64,000 bases of DNA, taken from Ignavibacteria bacterium (lineage in GTDB: Bacteria; Bacteroidota; Ignavibacteria; Tepidaquicellales; Tepidaquicellaceae). Position numbers and translations under genes: made by a program. Shown in pieces: positions 18,821 through 27,605 of this stretch. The stretch is from NCBI GenBank assembly GCA_019187405.1, contig JABAQZ010000004.1:124001-188000 (forward strand), in the 5' to 3' direction. Under the pieces are notes generated by a model, which was given only the letters and a program-made list of their open reading frames with translations, did no database searches and was not told where the DNA came from. Position 1 is the first letter of the stretch; every line of letters begins with the position of its first letter.

Positions 18821-20101
18821 ATGAAAACATTTATCAAAATACTTATCGTTATTTCATTAAATCTGATTTTTATAGCAAATGCTTTCTCACAATCAGGATG
18901 GGTTAATCAGACTTTTGGGACTCGAAAATATATTACTATTAATTACATAAACAGCTTAACCGGGTATATTGCTTTCGATGATAAGAAAATTTTAAAAACA
19001 ACAAATTTAAGTTTAAACTGGACAGTGTTAAACTCCAATATTTTATTGGATGCAACAGTTATAGATGCTCAATTTTATAATGACAATGTATATGCATTTT
19101 TATTCGGCGGTATTATATTTATTACATCAAATGCCGGATTGACTTGGAATCAGGGTAACATATTTCCTGTTGGAAACGGTTATGTTTATTTATATGCTAT
19201 TGATTTACTTAATTCTCAAACCGGATATGTTTGCGGTGCTGATTTTGGTATTGGCGATTATCTTGACGGAATAATTTACAAGACAACTAACTCAGGTGTC
19301 AACTGGTTTCAATCAGCCAGAATAGGATTTTACTATACTGATATAAAATTTATTGATGAAAATACGGGATATGCAACTAATGGATCAGTTATAAAGACTA
19401 CTAACGGAGGAATTAATTGGGGATATATAGGGAGCGTAAATTATCTCGTTCTTTCTATTAGTCTTCCTTCAAGTGATACAATTTATATGTGCGGCAAGGA
19501 AGGAAAAATTCACAGATCAATAAGCGGTGGTGTTAACTGGACTACATTTCAAACTGCAGGAAATGATACATTGAAGGATATGCATTTTGCAAATGCAAAA
19601 ACAGGATATGCTGTCGGCGACAGCGGTGTAATTGTGAAAACTACAAATGCGGGTGAAAACTGGACACTTCAATTTACAGGAACAACAAAAAATTTAAAGA
19701 GCATCTGCTTTATTAATAAAGATACAGGTTTTGTTGTAGGTGACAGCGGAATAATTTTAAGAACTTATACAGGCGGTGTAATGGTAAATGTAAATAATGA
19801 AAGTGAATTGTCACCTGAAAATTACTCTCTTGAGCAAAATTATCCGAATCCGTTTAATCCTGCAACACTTATCGGATATAATTTAGATGTCAGGAGTTTC
19901 GTTAAACTGACTGTATATGATATACTGGGGAATGAAGTAGTTACGCTTGTAAATAAAAAACAAGAGGCAGGAAGATATCAAGTAAGATTTGAAGCCGGCA
20001 TTAAAAATCAAAGCGCAAATCTGCCGTCCGGAATATATTTTTACAGCATGTTTGCAGATGGGAAGTATATTGATACTAAGAAATGTCTTCTTGTAAAATG
20101 A
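18821..20101 (+). CDS. Secreted YCF48/BNR-repeat propeller protein with T9SS type-A sorting domain
   Basis: 426 residues. A signal peptide (MKTFIKILIVISLNLIFIANAFSQ) is followed by repeats of the type seen in YCF48/HCF136-like propellers: NSLTGYIAFDDKKILKTTN, TGYAVGDSGVIVKTTNAGEN, TGFVVGDSGIILRTYTGG. The final 80 residues are a T9SS sorting domain (NYPNPFNPATLIGYNL, LPSGIYFYSMFADG, ending LLVK). It should therefore be exported across the outer membrane. The role of these propellers in FCB bacteria is not known. It is followed by a terminator shared with the convergent gene at 20365. Confidence 0.85.
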   Translation: MKTFIKILIVISLNLIFIANAFSQSGWVNQTFGTRKYITINYINSLTGYIAFDDKKILKTTNLSLNWTVLNSNILLDATVIDAQFYNDNVYAFLFGGIIFITSNAGLTWNQGNIFPVGNGYVYLYAIDLLNSQTGYVCGADFGIGDYLDGIIYKTTNSGVNWFQSARIGFYYTDIKFIDENTGYATNGSVIKTTNGGINWGYIGSVNYLVLSISLPSSDTIYMCGKEGKIHRSISGGVNWTTFQTAGNDTLKDMHFANAKTGYAVGDSGVIVKTTNAGENWTLQFTGTTKNLKSICFINKDTGFVVGDSGIILRTYTGGVMVNVNNESELSPENYSLEQNYPNPFNPATLIGYNLDVRSFVKLTVYDILGNEVVTLVNKKQEAGRYQVRFEAGIKNQSANLPSGIYFYSMFADGKYIDTKKCLLVK

Positions 20102-20268
20102 GTAAAGATTTTTTAAAGGAAAAATCAAGAAAGAAGACTGTCTGTTAATAAGTACAGTATAGTATCGGCATACTTTTACCGTAGAATGATATTTCAAGGA
20201 TTTCAGTGAGTTTTTGATTTTAAAAGTTAAATTAATCTGACTGAATATCAGGAACAACTTTATAATAA

Positions 20269-20305
20269 GAAAATCCTCACGGATTATAAACCCGCGAGGA
20301 TTTTT
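20269..20305. terminator. Bidirectional terminator between convergent genes
   Basis: AAAATCCTC (20270-20278) pairs with GAGGATTTT (20296-20304), with A before and T after the stem, so it can act for both the + gene ending at 20101 and the - gene ending at 20365. Confidence 0.8.
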
Positions 20306-20364
20306 ATTAATTTGAAGCTATTTCGGAATAATAAAAATTAAATTATCCGAAGAATTTCATTGCG

Positions 20365-21654
20365 TTATTTGACGAGCATCATCTTCTTTGTTTCGGTAAA
20401 TCCGCCGGAATTAATGGTGTAGAAATATATTCCGCTCGAAAGTCCTGAGCCGTCAAAGCTTACCGAATAATAACCTGCTTCCTTGTTTTCATTTACAAGC
20501 GACTTCAGCTCTTTGCCGCTCATGTCATAGACGGATAATTTTACGAATCCGCTTTTCGGAATCTGATAGTTAATTACAGTTGACGGATTAAACGGGTTCG
20601 GGAAGTTTTGTGAAAGCTCATAATTTCCTGGAGCTCCTATAATAACTTCATTTCCGAGATTGAAATATTCGTAATTGCCGTTGAAGTCAATCTGCTTTAA
20701 TCTGTAATTGTATGTTCCGGCAGATAAACCTCTGTCAGTAAATGAATAACTTGATTGGTTAATTGTCGAACCGTTACCGGATACAAAACCTATTTTTGAC
20801 CATGTTCCGTTTGATGATGATCTTTCAATATCAAATCCGGAATTGTTAATTTCGGATGAGGTAATCCAGTTAAGTGTAACGTCATTATTTGTAATACTTG
20901 ATACAAAACTCATCAGCTCAACAGGCAATGGTTCATCCCGTTTTACAACAAGTGCATCGATTCCGATGAAATCGCTGTTGTTTCCAAAAAGACCTGCGTC
21001 AACGACAGAATATCTAATTGCAAATCTTGCATTTGTACCTGAGCCGGGAGCCATGAAACCTCTTAATTCCCAAAGACCGGTTGTATTTACTTGAAATCTG
21101 CCCAACTCAGTCCAAGCCGGATCGGATGGAACTGTATTTCCTAATGGATTATACATTACCCGGATAGAATCAGGGTAAGTAGAGCCTTCAGGTGATCTTG
21201 AATAAAAACAGATCGAATCTCCAGTAAGTACTACAGGAAGAGAAGGCAATACGAGCCAGTTATCAATATCACCACCGTTTCCTGCCGTCTGATAATTTGA
21301 TGCTACATATCCTGAACCAGGACCGTTAAAAGCAGGGAATACAGTTGGAATTCCCTGATACCATGTAGTCGTCAAAGCAGATCCGCTTGAAGTTCCGTTT
21401 CTGTAAATCAGGTAACCTCTTCCTTCTAAAGCAACAGAATCATTTGCACCGTCGAAATCATCCGTATAAATGGGAATTAAGTCAGTTTCCTGGCTTCCGT
21501 TTCTTTCAAGAATCATCTGCGTTGAAGGTCTCTCCGAAAATACTGTTGTCTTCGAATAATCTCCAAGCTGATTCTTTGGATTGTCAGCGGATAAATTAAA
21601 TGAGATAAAAAAAGTTAAAGCGATAAAGCTGAAAATGGTACAGAAGGTTTTCAT
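20365..21654 (-). CDS. Secreted choice-of-anchor-J-type protein with T9SS type-A sorting domain
   Basis: 429 residues with signal peptide (MKTFCTIFSFIALTFFISFNLSA). Residues about 65-240 (YTDDFDGANDSVALEGRGY, DNWLVLPSLPVVLTGDSICF, NSDFIGIDALVVKR) look like the cleaved-adhesin/choice-of-anchor-J jelly-roll domain. Then comes the LPVELMSFVSS...VTLNWITSSEINNSGFDIER segment, a fibronectin-like linker common in these phyla, and a T9SS domain (NFPNPFNPSTVINYQIP, LSSGIYFYTINSGGF, ending MLVK). A Shine-Dalgarno AAAGGAAA precedes the ATG. Probably a cell-surface adhesin-like or carbohydrate-binding protein; no catalytic motif seen. Confidence 0.85.
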   Translation of the reverse strand: MKTFCTIFSFIALTFFISFNLSADNPKNQLGDYSKTTVFSERPSTQMILERNGSQETDLIPIYTDDFDGANDSVALEGRGYLIYRNGTSSGSALTTTWYQGIPTVFPAFNGPGSGYVASNYQTAGNGGDIDNWLVLPSLPVVLTGDSICFYSRSPEGSTYPDSIRVMYNPLGNTVPSDPAWTELGRFQVNTTGLWELRGFMAPGSGTNARFAIRYSVVDAGLFGNNSDFIGIDALVVKRDEPLPVELMSFVSSITNNDVTLNWITSSEINNSGFDIERSSSNGTWSKIGFVSGNGSTINQSSYSFTDRGLSAGTYNYRLKQIDFNGNYEYFNLGNEVIIGAPGNYELSQNFPNPFNPSTVINYQIPKSGFVKLSVYDMSGKELKSLVNENKEAGYYSVSFDGSGLSSGIYFYTINSGGFTETKKMMLVK

Positions 21655-21837
21655 TACTGTTTCCTTTCGATTTAATTATTTAAATTTTGTTAATTAAATG
21701 ATTTTAAGTAAAGCTCCTAAACTTCTGTGTTAATGCAGATTAAGATTAAGCTATAAAATTTTAAATTTGGGTTTGTCAAATTTATAATTTTATTTAATAA
21801 AATACAAATACTTTATAAAATTCAAAAATAATTTTTT

Positions 21838-21872
21838 AAAAAAAAAACGAAATGATTGAATCATTCCGTTTT
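21838..21872 (-). terminator. Terminator after the outer-membrane barrel gene
   Basis: On the minus strand a 12-bp stem with one mismatch (complement of 21846-21857 and 21859-21870) is followed by a run of T (complement of the A-run before 21848). Confidence 0.75.
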
Positions 21873-21894
21873 GAAAATTTAACTTATTTTAATG

Positions 21895-22659
21895 TTACAA
21901 ATCAACCCCGATACGAAAACCAGTAAATACTCCCCACATGTTTGTATTTGTCTTTTCAACTTGTGCGGTGCTTGCAAGATTATTAAGTCCGCCACGCTGG
22001 TATTTCCCGCCGAGAATAATTCCCATGAACTGATTTAACATGTAATTAACAGTCAATATTCCATTCAGACCCAAATCAAAATTCTTGTATCCAAATCCTT
22101 CAATGCTCTGATCATTCATCCGGAAAGCAAGATAAGGACCAAAGCTGAGATTGACACCGACATTATCCGAAATCATTGTACCGACATTAAAATTAATCGG
22201 GATATTGAAATAGCTGCTTGTAAATTCTTCAATTTCCGAAACGGGATCTCCGAGAGTATCAGAAGGATTTGTTTTGTCAACTTCAAAATTCTTTTTTATG
22301 AAGTCAATTCCCGTAGTGAAATTTGCCGAACCGAAAAGAGAAAAATTAATCAAAGCTCCTAAAGTAAAACCTGCTTTTGGATCGGTAGGATAATCGGCTT
22401 TGCCTCCGGTAGCTTCAATGTTAGCATTAGTAGAATTGTATCCGAGCTGAAAATCAATAGAAGCGCCGAGTAACGAACCGGCATTCTTTTCTGAAATTCT
22501 TTTTGCCTTATTGTAGTCGGATAATAACTTTTCCTTTGCGTAATTTTTCTTTGAGTTGAATTTCAGTTCCGGCTTATAATAAAAACCTGACTGGGAAAAA
22601 GATATACCCGGTAAAACAAACAATACTGCAATAACTGTTGTTGCCAATAAATTTTTCAT
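21895..22659 (-). CDS. Outer-membrane beta-barrel protein (porin-family, OmpA-like barrel)
   Basis: 254 residues with signal peptide (MKNLLATTVIAVLFVLPGISFSQ). After a charged linker (KFNSKKNYAKEKLLSDYNKAKR) the sequence shows amphipathic beta strands in the pattern of eight-stranded barrels: IDFQLGYNS, GFTLGALINFSLFGSANFTTGIDFIKKNF, YFNIPINFNVGT, GVNLSFGPYLAFRM, DLGLNGILTVNYML, MGIILGGKYQRG, ending with the aromatic-poor FRIGVDL. This fits the Bacteroidota outer-membrane barrel (OMP_b-brl_2) type. The specific function is unknown. A ribosome binding site AGAAAGG lies before the start. Confidence 0.8.
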   Translation of the reverse strand: MKNLLATTVIAVLFVLPGISFSQSGFYYKPELKFNSKKNYAKEKLLSDYNKAKRISEKNAGSLLGASIDFQLGYNSTNANIEATGGKADYPTDPKAGFTLGALINFSLFGSANFTTGIDFIKKNFEVDKTNPSDTLGDPVSEIEEFTSSYFNIPINFNVGTMISDNVGVNLSFGPYLAFRMNDQSIEGFGYKNFDLGLNGILTVNYMLNQFMGIILGGKYQRGGLNNLASTAQVEKTNTNMWGVFTGFRIGVDL

Positions 22660-22933
22660 AATCCTTTCTTTTAATTTGTTTAGTTTATTGAACCAATGTA
22701 AACAAGCTGTAACTCTTGAATATTCGATTATTTTTTTTATAAAATATAATTAATAATTTCCCAGTTATACAGTCATAAAATATCTGCAAATAAATGCTTG
22801 TATTACAGAGCAGTTTATTTGTTGACATCAGAATAGGGTGTAAAAACTGAATATGATATTTGTCATAAGTTAGAAAATTGGATAGACATAAGAGTTATCT
22901 TTAAGTAATTTTAATCAAAAGGAGGTAAAAGAA

Positions 22934-23533
22934 ATGAAATCGCTCATTACATCTCTGATATCAATACTCTTCATTCTATACGGCGTAACGGCATATTCTC
23001 AATATTCTGATATTGAAAAAATCGGATTGAATTATACACTTCAGGAAGAAAAAGCAGCTTATGATTTTTATACACAGATGTTTAGCAAATACAACTTTAA
23101 AGTTTTCGAAAATATAATGAAAGCCGAGAAAACTCACCAGGAACATGTACTTAAAGTTATGAAGAACTTGAATATCGAAAATGAAAGTTATACTGAAACG
23201 CAGGGTGAATTTTCAATAAAAGAAATACAGGATTTATATAATGAAATGCTGAAAACCGGCGGATATTCTTTGACAGACGCATTGCTTGCATCCGCAAGAT
23301 ATGAAGAAAAAGATATCAGCGATTTGAAAAAATTTTATTCCGAAGCTCAGAATGAAACGATCAGAGCTCTTTACGAGTGTCTGGAAAGCGCATCACATAA
23401 CCATTTAAGAGCATTTGTTAGAAATCTGAAAAGGGAAGGTATTAATTATAGTCCGAGAATACTGAGCACGGAAGAATTTAATTTAATCATAAAATCGAAA
23501 AATACTCCGGGTGACTGCTTTCAGAATTTTTAA
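22934..23533 (+). CDS. DUF2202 ferritin-like four-helix protein, secreted
   Basis: 199 residues with signal peptide (MKSLITSLISILFILYGVTAYSQ). The rest follows the DUF2202 pattern: LQEEKAAYDFYTQM, FENIMKAEKTHQEHV, the DLYNEMLKTGGYSLTDALLASARYEEKDISDL stretch, and the ending SASHNHLRAFVRNL. The Glu and His residues in EExxA, AExxHxxH and YEE are in positions that would bind a di-iron centre, as in ferritin-like proteins. Role unknown, possibly iron storage or oxidative protection in the periplasm. A near-perfect Shine-Dalgarno (AAGGAGGT) lies 8 bases before the ATG, and a TATCTTTA box at 22896 may be its -7 element. Confidence 0.85.
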   Translation: MKSLITSLISILFILYGVTAYSQYSDIEKIGLNYTLQEEKAAYDFYTQMFSKYNFKVFENIMKAEKTHQEHVLKVMKNLNIENESYTETQGEFSIKEIQDLYNEMLKTGGYSLTDALLASARYEEKDISDLKKFYSEAQNETIRALYECLESASHNHLRAFVRNLKREGINYSPRILSTEEFNLIIKSKNTPGDCFQNF

Positions 23534-23555
23534 ATTCTAATCCGGATGTGATTTT

Positions 23556-23612
23556 AAAAAAGGGGAAATATATTTTGAGCTGTTAATTTCGAGATATATT
23601 TCTCCCTTTTTC
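23556..23612. terminator. Long hairpin terminator after the DUF2202 gene
   Basis: AAAAAGGGGAAATATAT (23557-23573) pairs, with one bulge, with ATATATTTCTCCCTTTTT (23594-23611); the T-run forms the 3' side. Confidence 0.75.
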
Positions 23613-23739
23613 AGACCAAAGAAAAAAATTTTAATTGCAAAGTTAAAATTTATCACTTCTAATTTATGTCATTTCAATTACTGATTTAATTTAAATTTAA
23701 TTTTTCTATTTTACCCCATTCCAAAATTTTTCTTTCAAA

Positions 23740-26460
23740 ATGAAACTAATTACAATCTTATTACTGATTTTCACAAGCGGTATGGTTTTATCTCAGGATC
23801 TTAAAATCAAAAACAATCCTTATGATGATGCCGATGAAATTACCAAAAGCAGGAAAGCATTTCAAAGGGAGAGATGGTTTTATGAACAAAGAATGTATCC
23901 CTACAATTATATTCCCAAAGATGCTTATCAAAAAGCTTATGAACAAAGAGAAGCGATGAGAAGCCAAAAAGGATTTATGCTTAATAATGCTTTTAATACA
24001 TGGAAAAATCTGGGTCCTACAACAGGGTTTTACTTTGCGTATTCAAATATTACATCAAGAATGCCAACGGTTAAATACGATCCTAACAACGGGAATATTA
24101 TTTATGTTGGAGCTGCTTATGGCGGAGTCTGGAAAACTACCGACGGCGGAATTACATGGTCTGCAAAATCCGATAATGAAGTTTCTCTTTCTTCCGGCGC
24201 GCTCGCAATAGATCCGAATAATTCAGACATTATTTATTATGGTACCGGAGAAGCCACATACAGCGGAGCTTCTTATTATGGAAGAGGATTGCTGAAATCT
24301 ACAGACGGTGGAAATACATGGACACATTATAATTCAGGACTTGAATCATATTCTTTCTTTTCAAGAATTGCAATTAGACCGGGACACAGCAATGAACTTC
24401 TTGCAGCGCTTGGAAACAGAACTAGTCTTAGCGTGGGCGGAGGTCTATACAGAAGTACAAATGGCGGTCAAAGCTGGATATCTCTTTTCCCCGGAAGATG
24501 CGATGATGTAATTTTTTCTCCATCTGGTGATACGGCGTATGCTGTCGGCAGCGGAACAGGATATTTAATTTCGACAAACGGTGGAAGCGTATTTTTTTCA
24601 AATTCCTCAGTCTCGATGGGAACGCGTCATCATCTTGCAGTTGCAAAGACTTCACCAAACATATTATACTTTGCCAGACATACAGGCAGCAGCATAAATG
24701 TTTTTAAATCAACAAATGCCGGATTTAATTTTACTCAGATTGTGTCCGGTCAGAATTTCAGCGGAAGTCAGGCATGGTATGATTTTTATATGCACGTAAG
24801 TCCATTCGATGCAGATCTTGCCTTTGTTGGTGCGATAGATGTTTGGAGAACGACAAACGGCGGGACATCAAATTTTACAAACGTAACTAACGGATACAGC
24901 GGCGGAAATGTTCACGTTGACCAGCACAATGTTGATTTTCATCCTGCTGATCCTAATCAGATGGTTTGTGTAAATGACGGAGGTATTTGGAAATCAACTG
25001 ACAAAGGATCAACCTGGATAAATCTAAATAATGCATTAACGCTTACACAGTTTTACAGAATTGCTTCTAATCCTTCAAATGCAGATCAGATACTCGGAGG
25101 AACGCAGGACAACGGCACTCAGCAGACATTCGGAAGTTTAAACTGGAGTGCAGCATACGGGGGCGACGGGGGTGAAGTCTGCTTTCACGCGGTAAATAAT
25201 AATTACATACTTGGAGAAACACAGAATAATGGAGTATTCAGGTCAACTAACGGCGGAAGTTCGTTTAGTTCTGCCACTTCAGGATTAAGCGGAAGCGGTT
25301 CATGGGTAGGTCCGCTGATTTCTCATCCGGATTCGGCAGGGATATTTTATACTGCAAGAGCGCTTGTATTTAAAACTACAAACTGGGCGCAAAACTGGTT
25401 TTCCATTTCGTCGGGAACAAGCGGAACAATAAGGGAAATGGCAATTTGCAAATCATCACCTGAAATAATGTATGCTACTTCCGGAAGTTCGATTTATCGT
25501 TCAACAAACAGAGGATATAATTTTTCAAATGTAACTACAGGTTTACCATCTCGAACAATTACAAGTGTATATGCGCATCCTGATTCAGGACTTGTTGCCA
25601 TTATTACATTCTCGGGTTTCGGTACAGGAAAAATATACAAAACTACAAATGGTGGTGCTTCCTGGTTCAACATCAGCGGTAATCTGCCTGATTCGCCTGC
25701 AAACGATGCACTTATATATTATCCGGGAACGGCAACAAGTACATACTTTATTGCAATGGATATCGGAGTGTTTGTTACGGGAGATTACGGAAACAATTGG
25801 TTTGAACTTTCAAATGGTCTTCCAAATACGGTTGCCATGCACTTGGATTTTCATACTGCCACAAACAAACTTAGAATAGGAACTCACGGCAGAGGAGTAT
25901 GGGAAATTCAGCTTGATGGAATTTATAATATTTCTGTAATTCCACAGGGTTTCATGAATACAACTTTAAATAAACTGAATATGACTGATACTGTAAGCGC
26001 ATATTTAAGAAGTAATACTTCACCTTACAATATAGTAGATTCAGCAAAAGCAATAATTGATTCATTGAGGTTTTCGGGAAGCTTTGTTTTTGCAAATGCC
26101 ATGACAGGAAATTATTACATTGTTATAAAACACAGAAATTCAATCGAGACTTGGAGTAAAAGTCCGGGTCAAAGTTTTACTAACGGTGGTTTTATGAGTT
26201 ACGATTTTACTTCGTCAGGATCGCAGGCATTCGGAAGCAATCAGATTCTTGTGGGAAGCAGATATTGCATTTTCAACGGTGATGTAAATCAAAATGGAAT
26301 AATTGACGGAAGTGATTTAATTGAAATTAATAATGACTCTCAGAATTTTATTTCAGGGTATGTAGATACGGATTTAACCGGAGACAGAATTGTTGATGCC
26401 TCAGATTCATCTATTGGCGATAACAATGCTTCAAATTTTGTAATTATAATTACTCCTTAA
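23740..26460 (+). CDS. Large secreted sortilin/VPS10-type propeller protein with dockerin-like C-terminus
   Basis: 906 residues, signal peptide MKLITILLLIFTSGMVLSQ. Residues 25-75 are a charged linker (QRERWFYEQRMYPYNYIPKDAY). Then come many BNR/Asp-box motifs: TTDGGITWSA, STDGGNTWTH, STNGGQSWIS, STDKGSTWIN, STNGGSSFSS, STNRGYNFSN, TTNGGASWFN. Interspersed are IAIRPGHSNELLAALGN and GGTQDNGTQQTFG, typical of sortilin-type ten-bladed propellers. The last 180 residues carry the shared module (SPYNIVDSAKAIIDS, IKHRNSIETWSKSPG) and two dockerin-like loops (NGDVNQNGIIDGSDLIEIN, DLTGDRIVDASDSSIGD), ending IITP. No T9SS type-A domain. The next gene starts 22 bases downstream on the same strand. Confidence 0.78.
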   Translation: MKLITILLLIFTSGMVLSQDLKIKNNPYDDADEITKSRKAFQRERWFYEQRMYPYNYIPKDAYQKAYEQREAMRSQKGFMLNNAFNTWKNLGPTTGFYFAYSNITSRMPTVKYDPNNGNIIYVGAAYGGVWKTTDGGITWSAKSDNEVSLSSGALAIDPNNSDIIYYGTGEATYSGASYYGRGLLKSTDGGNTWTHYNSGLESYSFFSRIAIRPGHSNELLAALGNRTSLSVGGGLYRSTNGGQSWISLFPGRCDDVIFSPSGDTAYAVGSGTGYLISTNGGSVFFSNSSVSMGTRHHLAVAKTSPNILYFARHTGSSINVFKSTNAGFNFTQIVSGQNFSGSQAWYDFYMHVSPFDADLAFVGAIDVWRTTNGGTSNFTNVTNGYSGGNVHVDQHNVDFHPADPNQMVCVNDGGIWKSTDKGSTWINLNNALTLTQFYRIASNPSNADQILGGTQDNGTQQTFGSLNWSAAYGGDGGEVCFHAVNNNYILGETQNNGVFRSTNGGSSFSSATSGLSGSGSWVGPLISHPDSAGIFYTARALVFKTTNWAQNWFSISSGTSGTIREMAICKSSPEIMYATSGSSIYRSTNRGYNFSNVTTGLPSRTITSVYAHPDSGLVAIITFSGFGTGKIYKTTNGGASWFNISGNLPDSPANDALIYYPGTATSTYFIAMDIGVFVTGDYGNNWFELSNGLPNTVAMHLDFHTATNKLRIGTHGRGVWEIQLDGIYNISVIPQGFMNTTLNKLNMTDTVSAYLRSNTSPYNIVDSAKAIIDSLRFSGSFVFANAMTGNYYIVIKHRNSIETWSKSPGQSFTNGGFMSYDFTSSGSQAFGSNQILVGSRYCIFNGDVNQNGIIDGSDLIEINNDSQNFISGYVDTDLTGDRIVDASDSSIGDNNASNFVIIITP

Positions 26461-26482
26461 TTTCCATAAAAAAAATATCGGA

Positions 26483-27448
26483 ATGAGAAAAATATTATCC
26501 ATTGACGGCGGAGGTATTAGAGGAATTATTCCTGCCATAGTTCTTGCTCATATAGAAAAAAGAACCGGCAAGAGGATTTGCCGGATTTTTGATCTAATTG
26601 CAGGAACATCAACAGGAGGGATTCTTGCTTTATGTCTGACAAAACCGGATGCCAAAGGAAATCCGCAGTATTCGGCTGATGACATAGTAAAATTATATGT
26701 GAATGAAGGGATGAACATTTTTAGAAAATCACCATGGAAAAGCGCAGTTCCAATAATGAACATGATAGAATCAAAATATCCGAAAGAAGGCATTGAATCC
26801 GTACTTCAGAAATATTTCGGAAACACAATGCTTTCTTCGTCATTGACAAAAGTAATTATACCGAGCTATGATATAGAAAGGAGAAAACCATTTTTCTTTA
26901 AGTCATCTGAAAAAGAAGCTCACAAAAAAAAGGATTTTATGATGAAGCATGTTGCAAGAGCAACAAGCGCTGCGCCAACTTATTTTGAATCTGCAAAAAT
27001 TGATCTTCCCAAAAACGAAGATTACTTTTTACTTATTGACGGAGGAGTATTCGCCAATGATCCTGCAATGTGTGCTTATGCGGAATGTAAGAAATTATTT
27101 GAGAAAACAGATGAGTTTATACTTGTCTCTATCGGAACAGGGAAGCATACAAGGAAAATTACAAAATCGGAAACAGAAGATTGGGGACTTGTACAATGGG
27201 CTCGTCCATTGTTAAGTGTGGTATTTGACGGTGTGAGCAGAGCTGTTGAATACCAGCTAAAACAACTCGAGAACTCTGATCAAAATTTTAAAAGATACTT
27301 CAGATTTCAGGCAGATCTTGAAGAAGCCAATGATGACATGGATGATGCGTCGAAAAGAAATACAAGAGATCTTAGATTAGTTGCCGAAGAAATCCTCGAT
27401 AAGCAAAGAGATGATATGGATGTGCTATGTGAAATGCTTGTTGTTTAA
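26483..27448 (+). CDS. Patatin-like phospholipase/acyl hydrolase
   Basis: 321 residues. The patatin signature is complete: the oxyanion loop DGGGIRGIIP at residues 7-16, the nucleophile-elbow serine in GTSTGG at about 42-47, ARATSAAPTYFES, and the catalytic aspartate in LIDGGVFANDPA. No signal peptide, so it is cytoplasmic or inner-membrane associated. Such enzymes cleave fatty acids from phospholipids. In defence systems similar domains act as membrane-attacking effectors, but no nucleotidyl cyclase or other defence gene is nearby. It is followed, after a long inverted repeat, by the membrane-GMC oxidoreductase on the same strand, suggesting a lipid-linked pathway; that link is inferred. Confidence 0.92.
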   Translation: MRKILSIDGGGIRGIIPAIVLAHIEKRTGKRICRIFDLIAGTSTGGILALCLTKPDAKGNPQYSADDIVKLYVNEGMNIFRKSPWKSAVPIMNMIESKYPKEGIESVLQKYFGNTMLSSSLTKVIIPSYDIERRKPFFFKSSEKEAHKKKDFMMKHVARATSAAPTYFESAKIDLPKNEDYFLLIDGGVFANDPAMCAYAECKKLFEKTDEFILVSIGTGKHTRKITKSETEDWGLVQWARPLLSVVFDGVSRAVEYQLKQLENSDQNFKRYFRFQADLEEANDDMDDASKRNTRDLRLVAEEILDKQRDDMDVLCEMLVV

Positions 27449-27600
27449 ATTACAGATTACAAATTGCAAATTACTGATGTACTGATAAACTAATATAAAA
27501 AGTTACAATTATTAAATGTTAAATGATAATTTCAAAAATTGATCATGAACATTTACATTTAATAATGCATTTGTTATTTGAAATCTGTAATTTGTAAATA
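27447..27600. repeat. Long imperfect inverted repeat between the patatin and GMC-oxidoreductase genes
   Basis: AAATTACAGATT at the left end pairs with AATCTGTAATTT at the right end. Further in, ATTATTAAATGTTAAATG (near 27509) pairs imperfectly with AACATTTACATTTAATAAT (near 27547). The whole 150-base stretch can fold into a long AT-rich hairpin. It fills the gap completely, and the next gene starts 6 bases after it. It resembles a MITE or REP-like element. Confidence 0.6.
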
Positions 27601-27605
27601 AAAAA

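Noticed and set aside
26483-27448. CBASS-type antiviral patatin effector
   Set aside because: No cyclic-nucleotide synthase, ubiquitin-like or other defence gene lies nearby; the neighbour is a GMC oxidoreductase.
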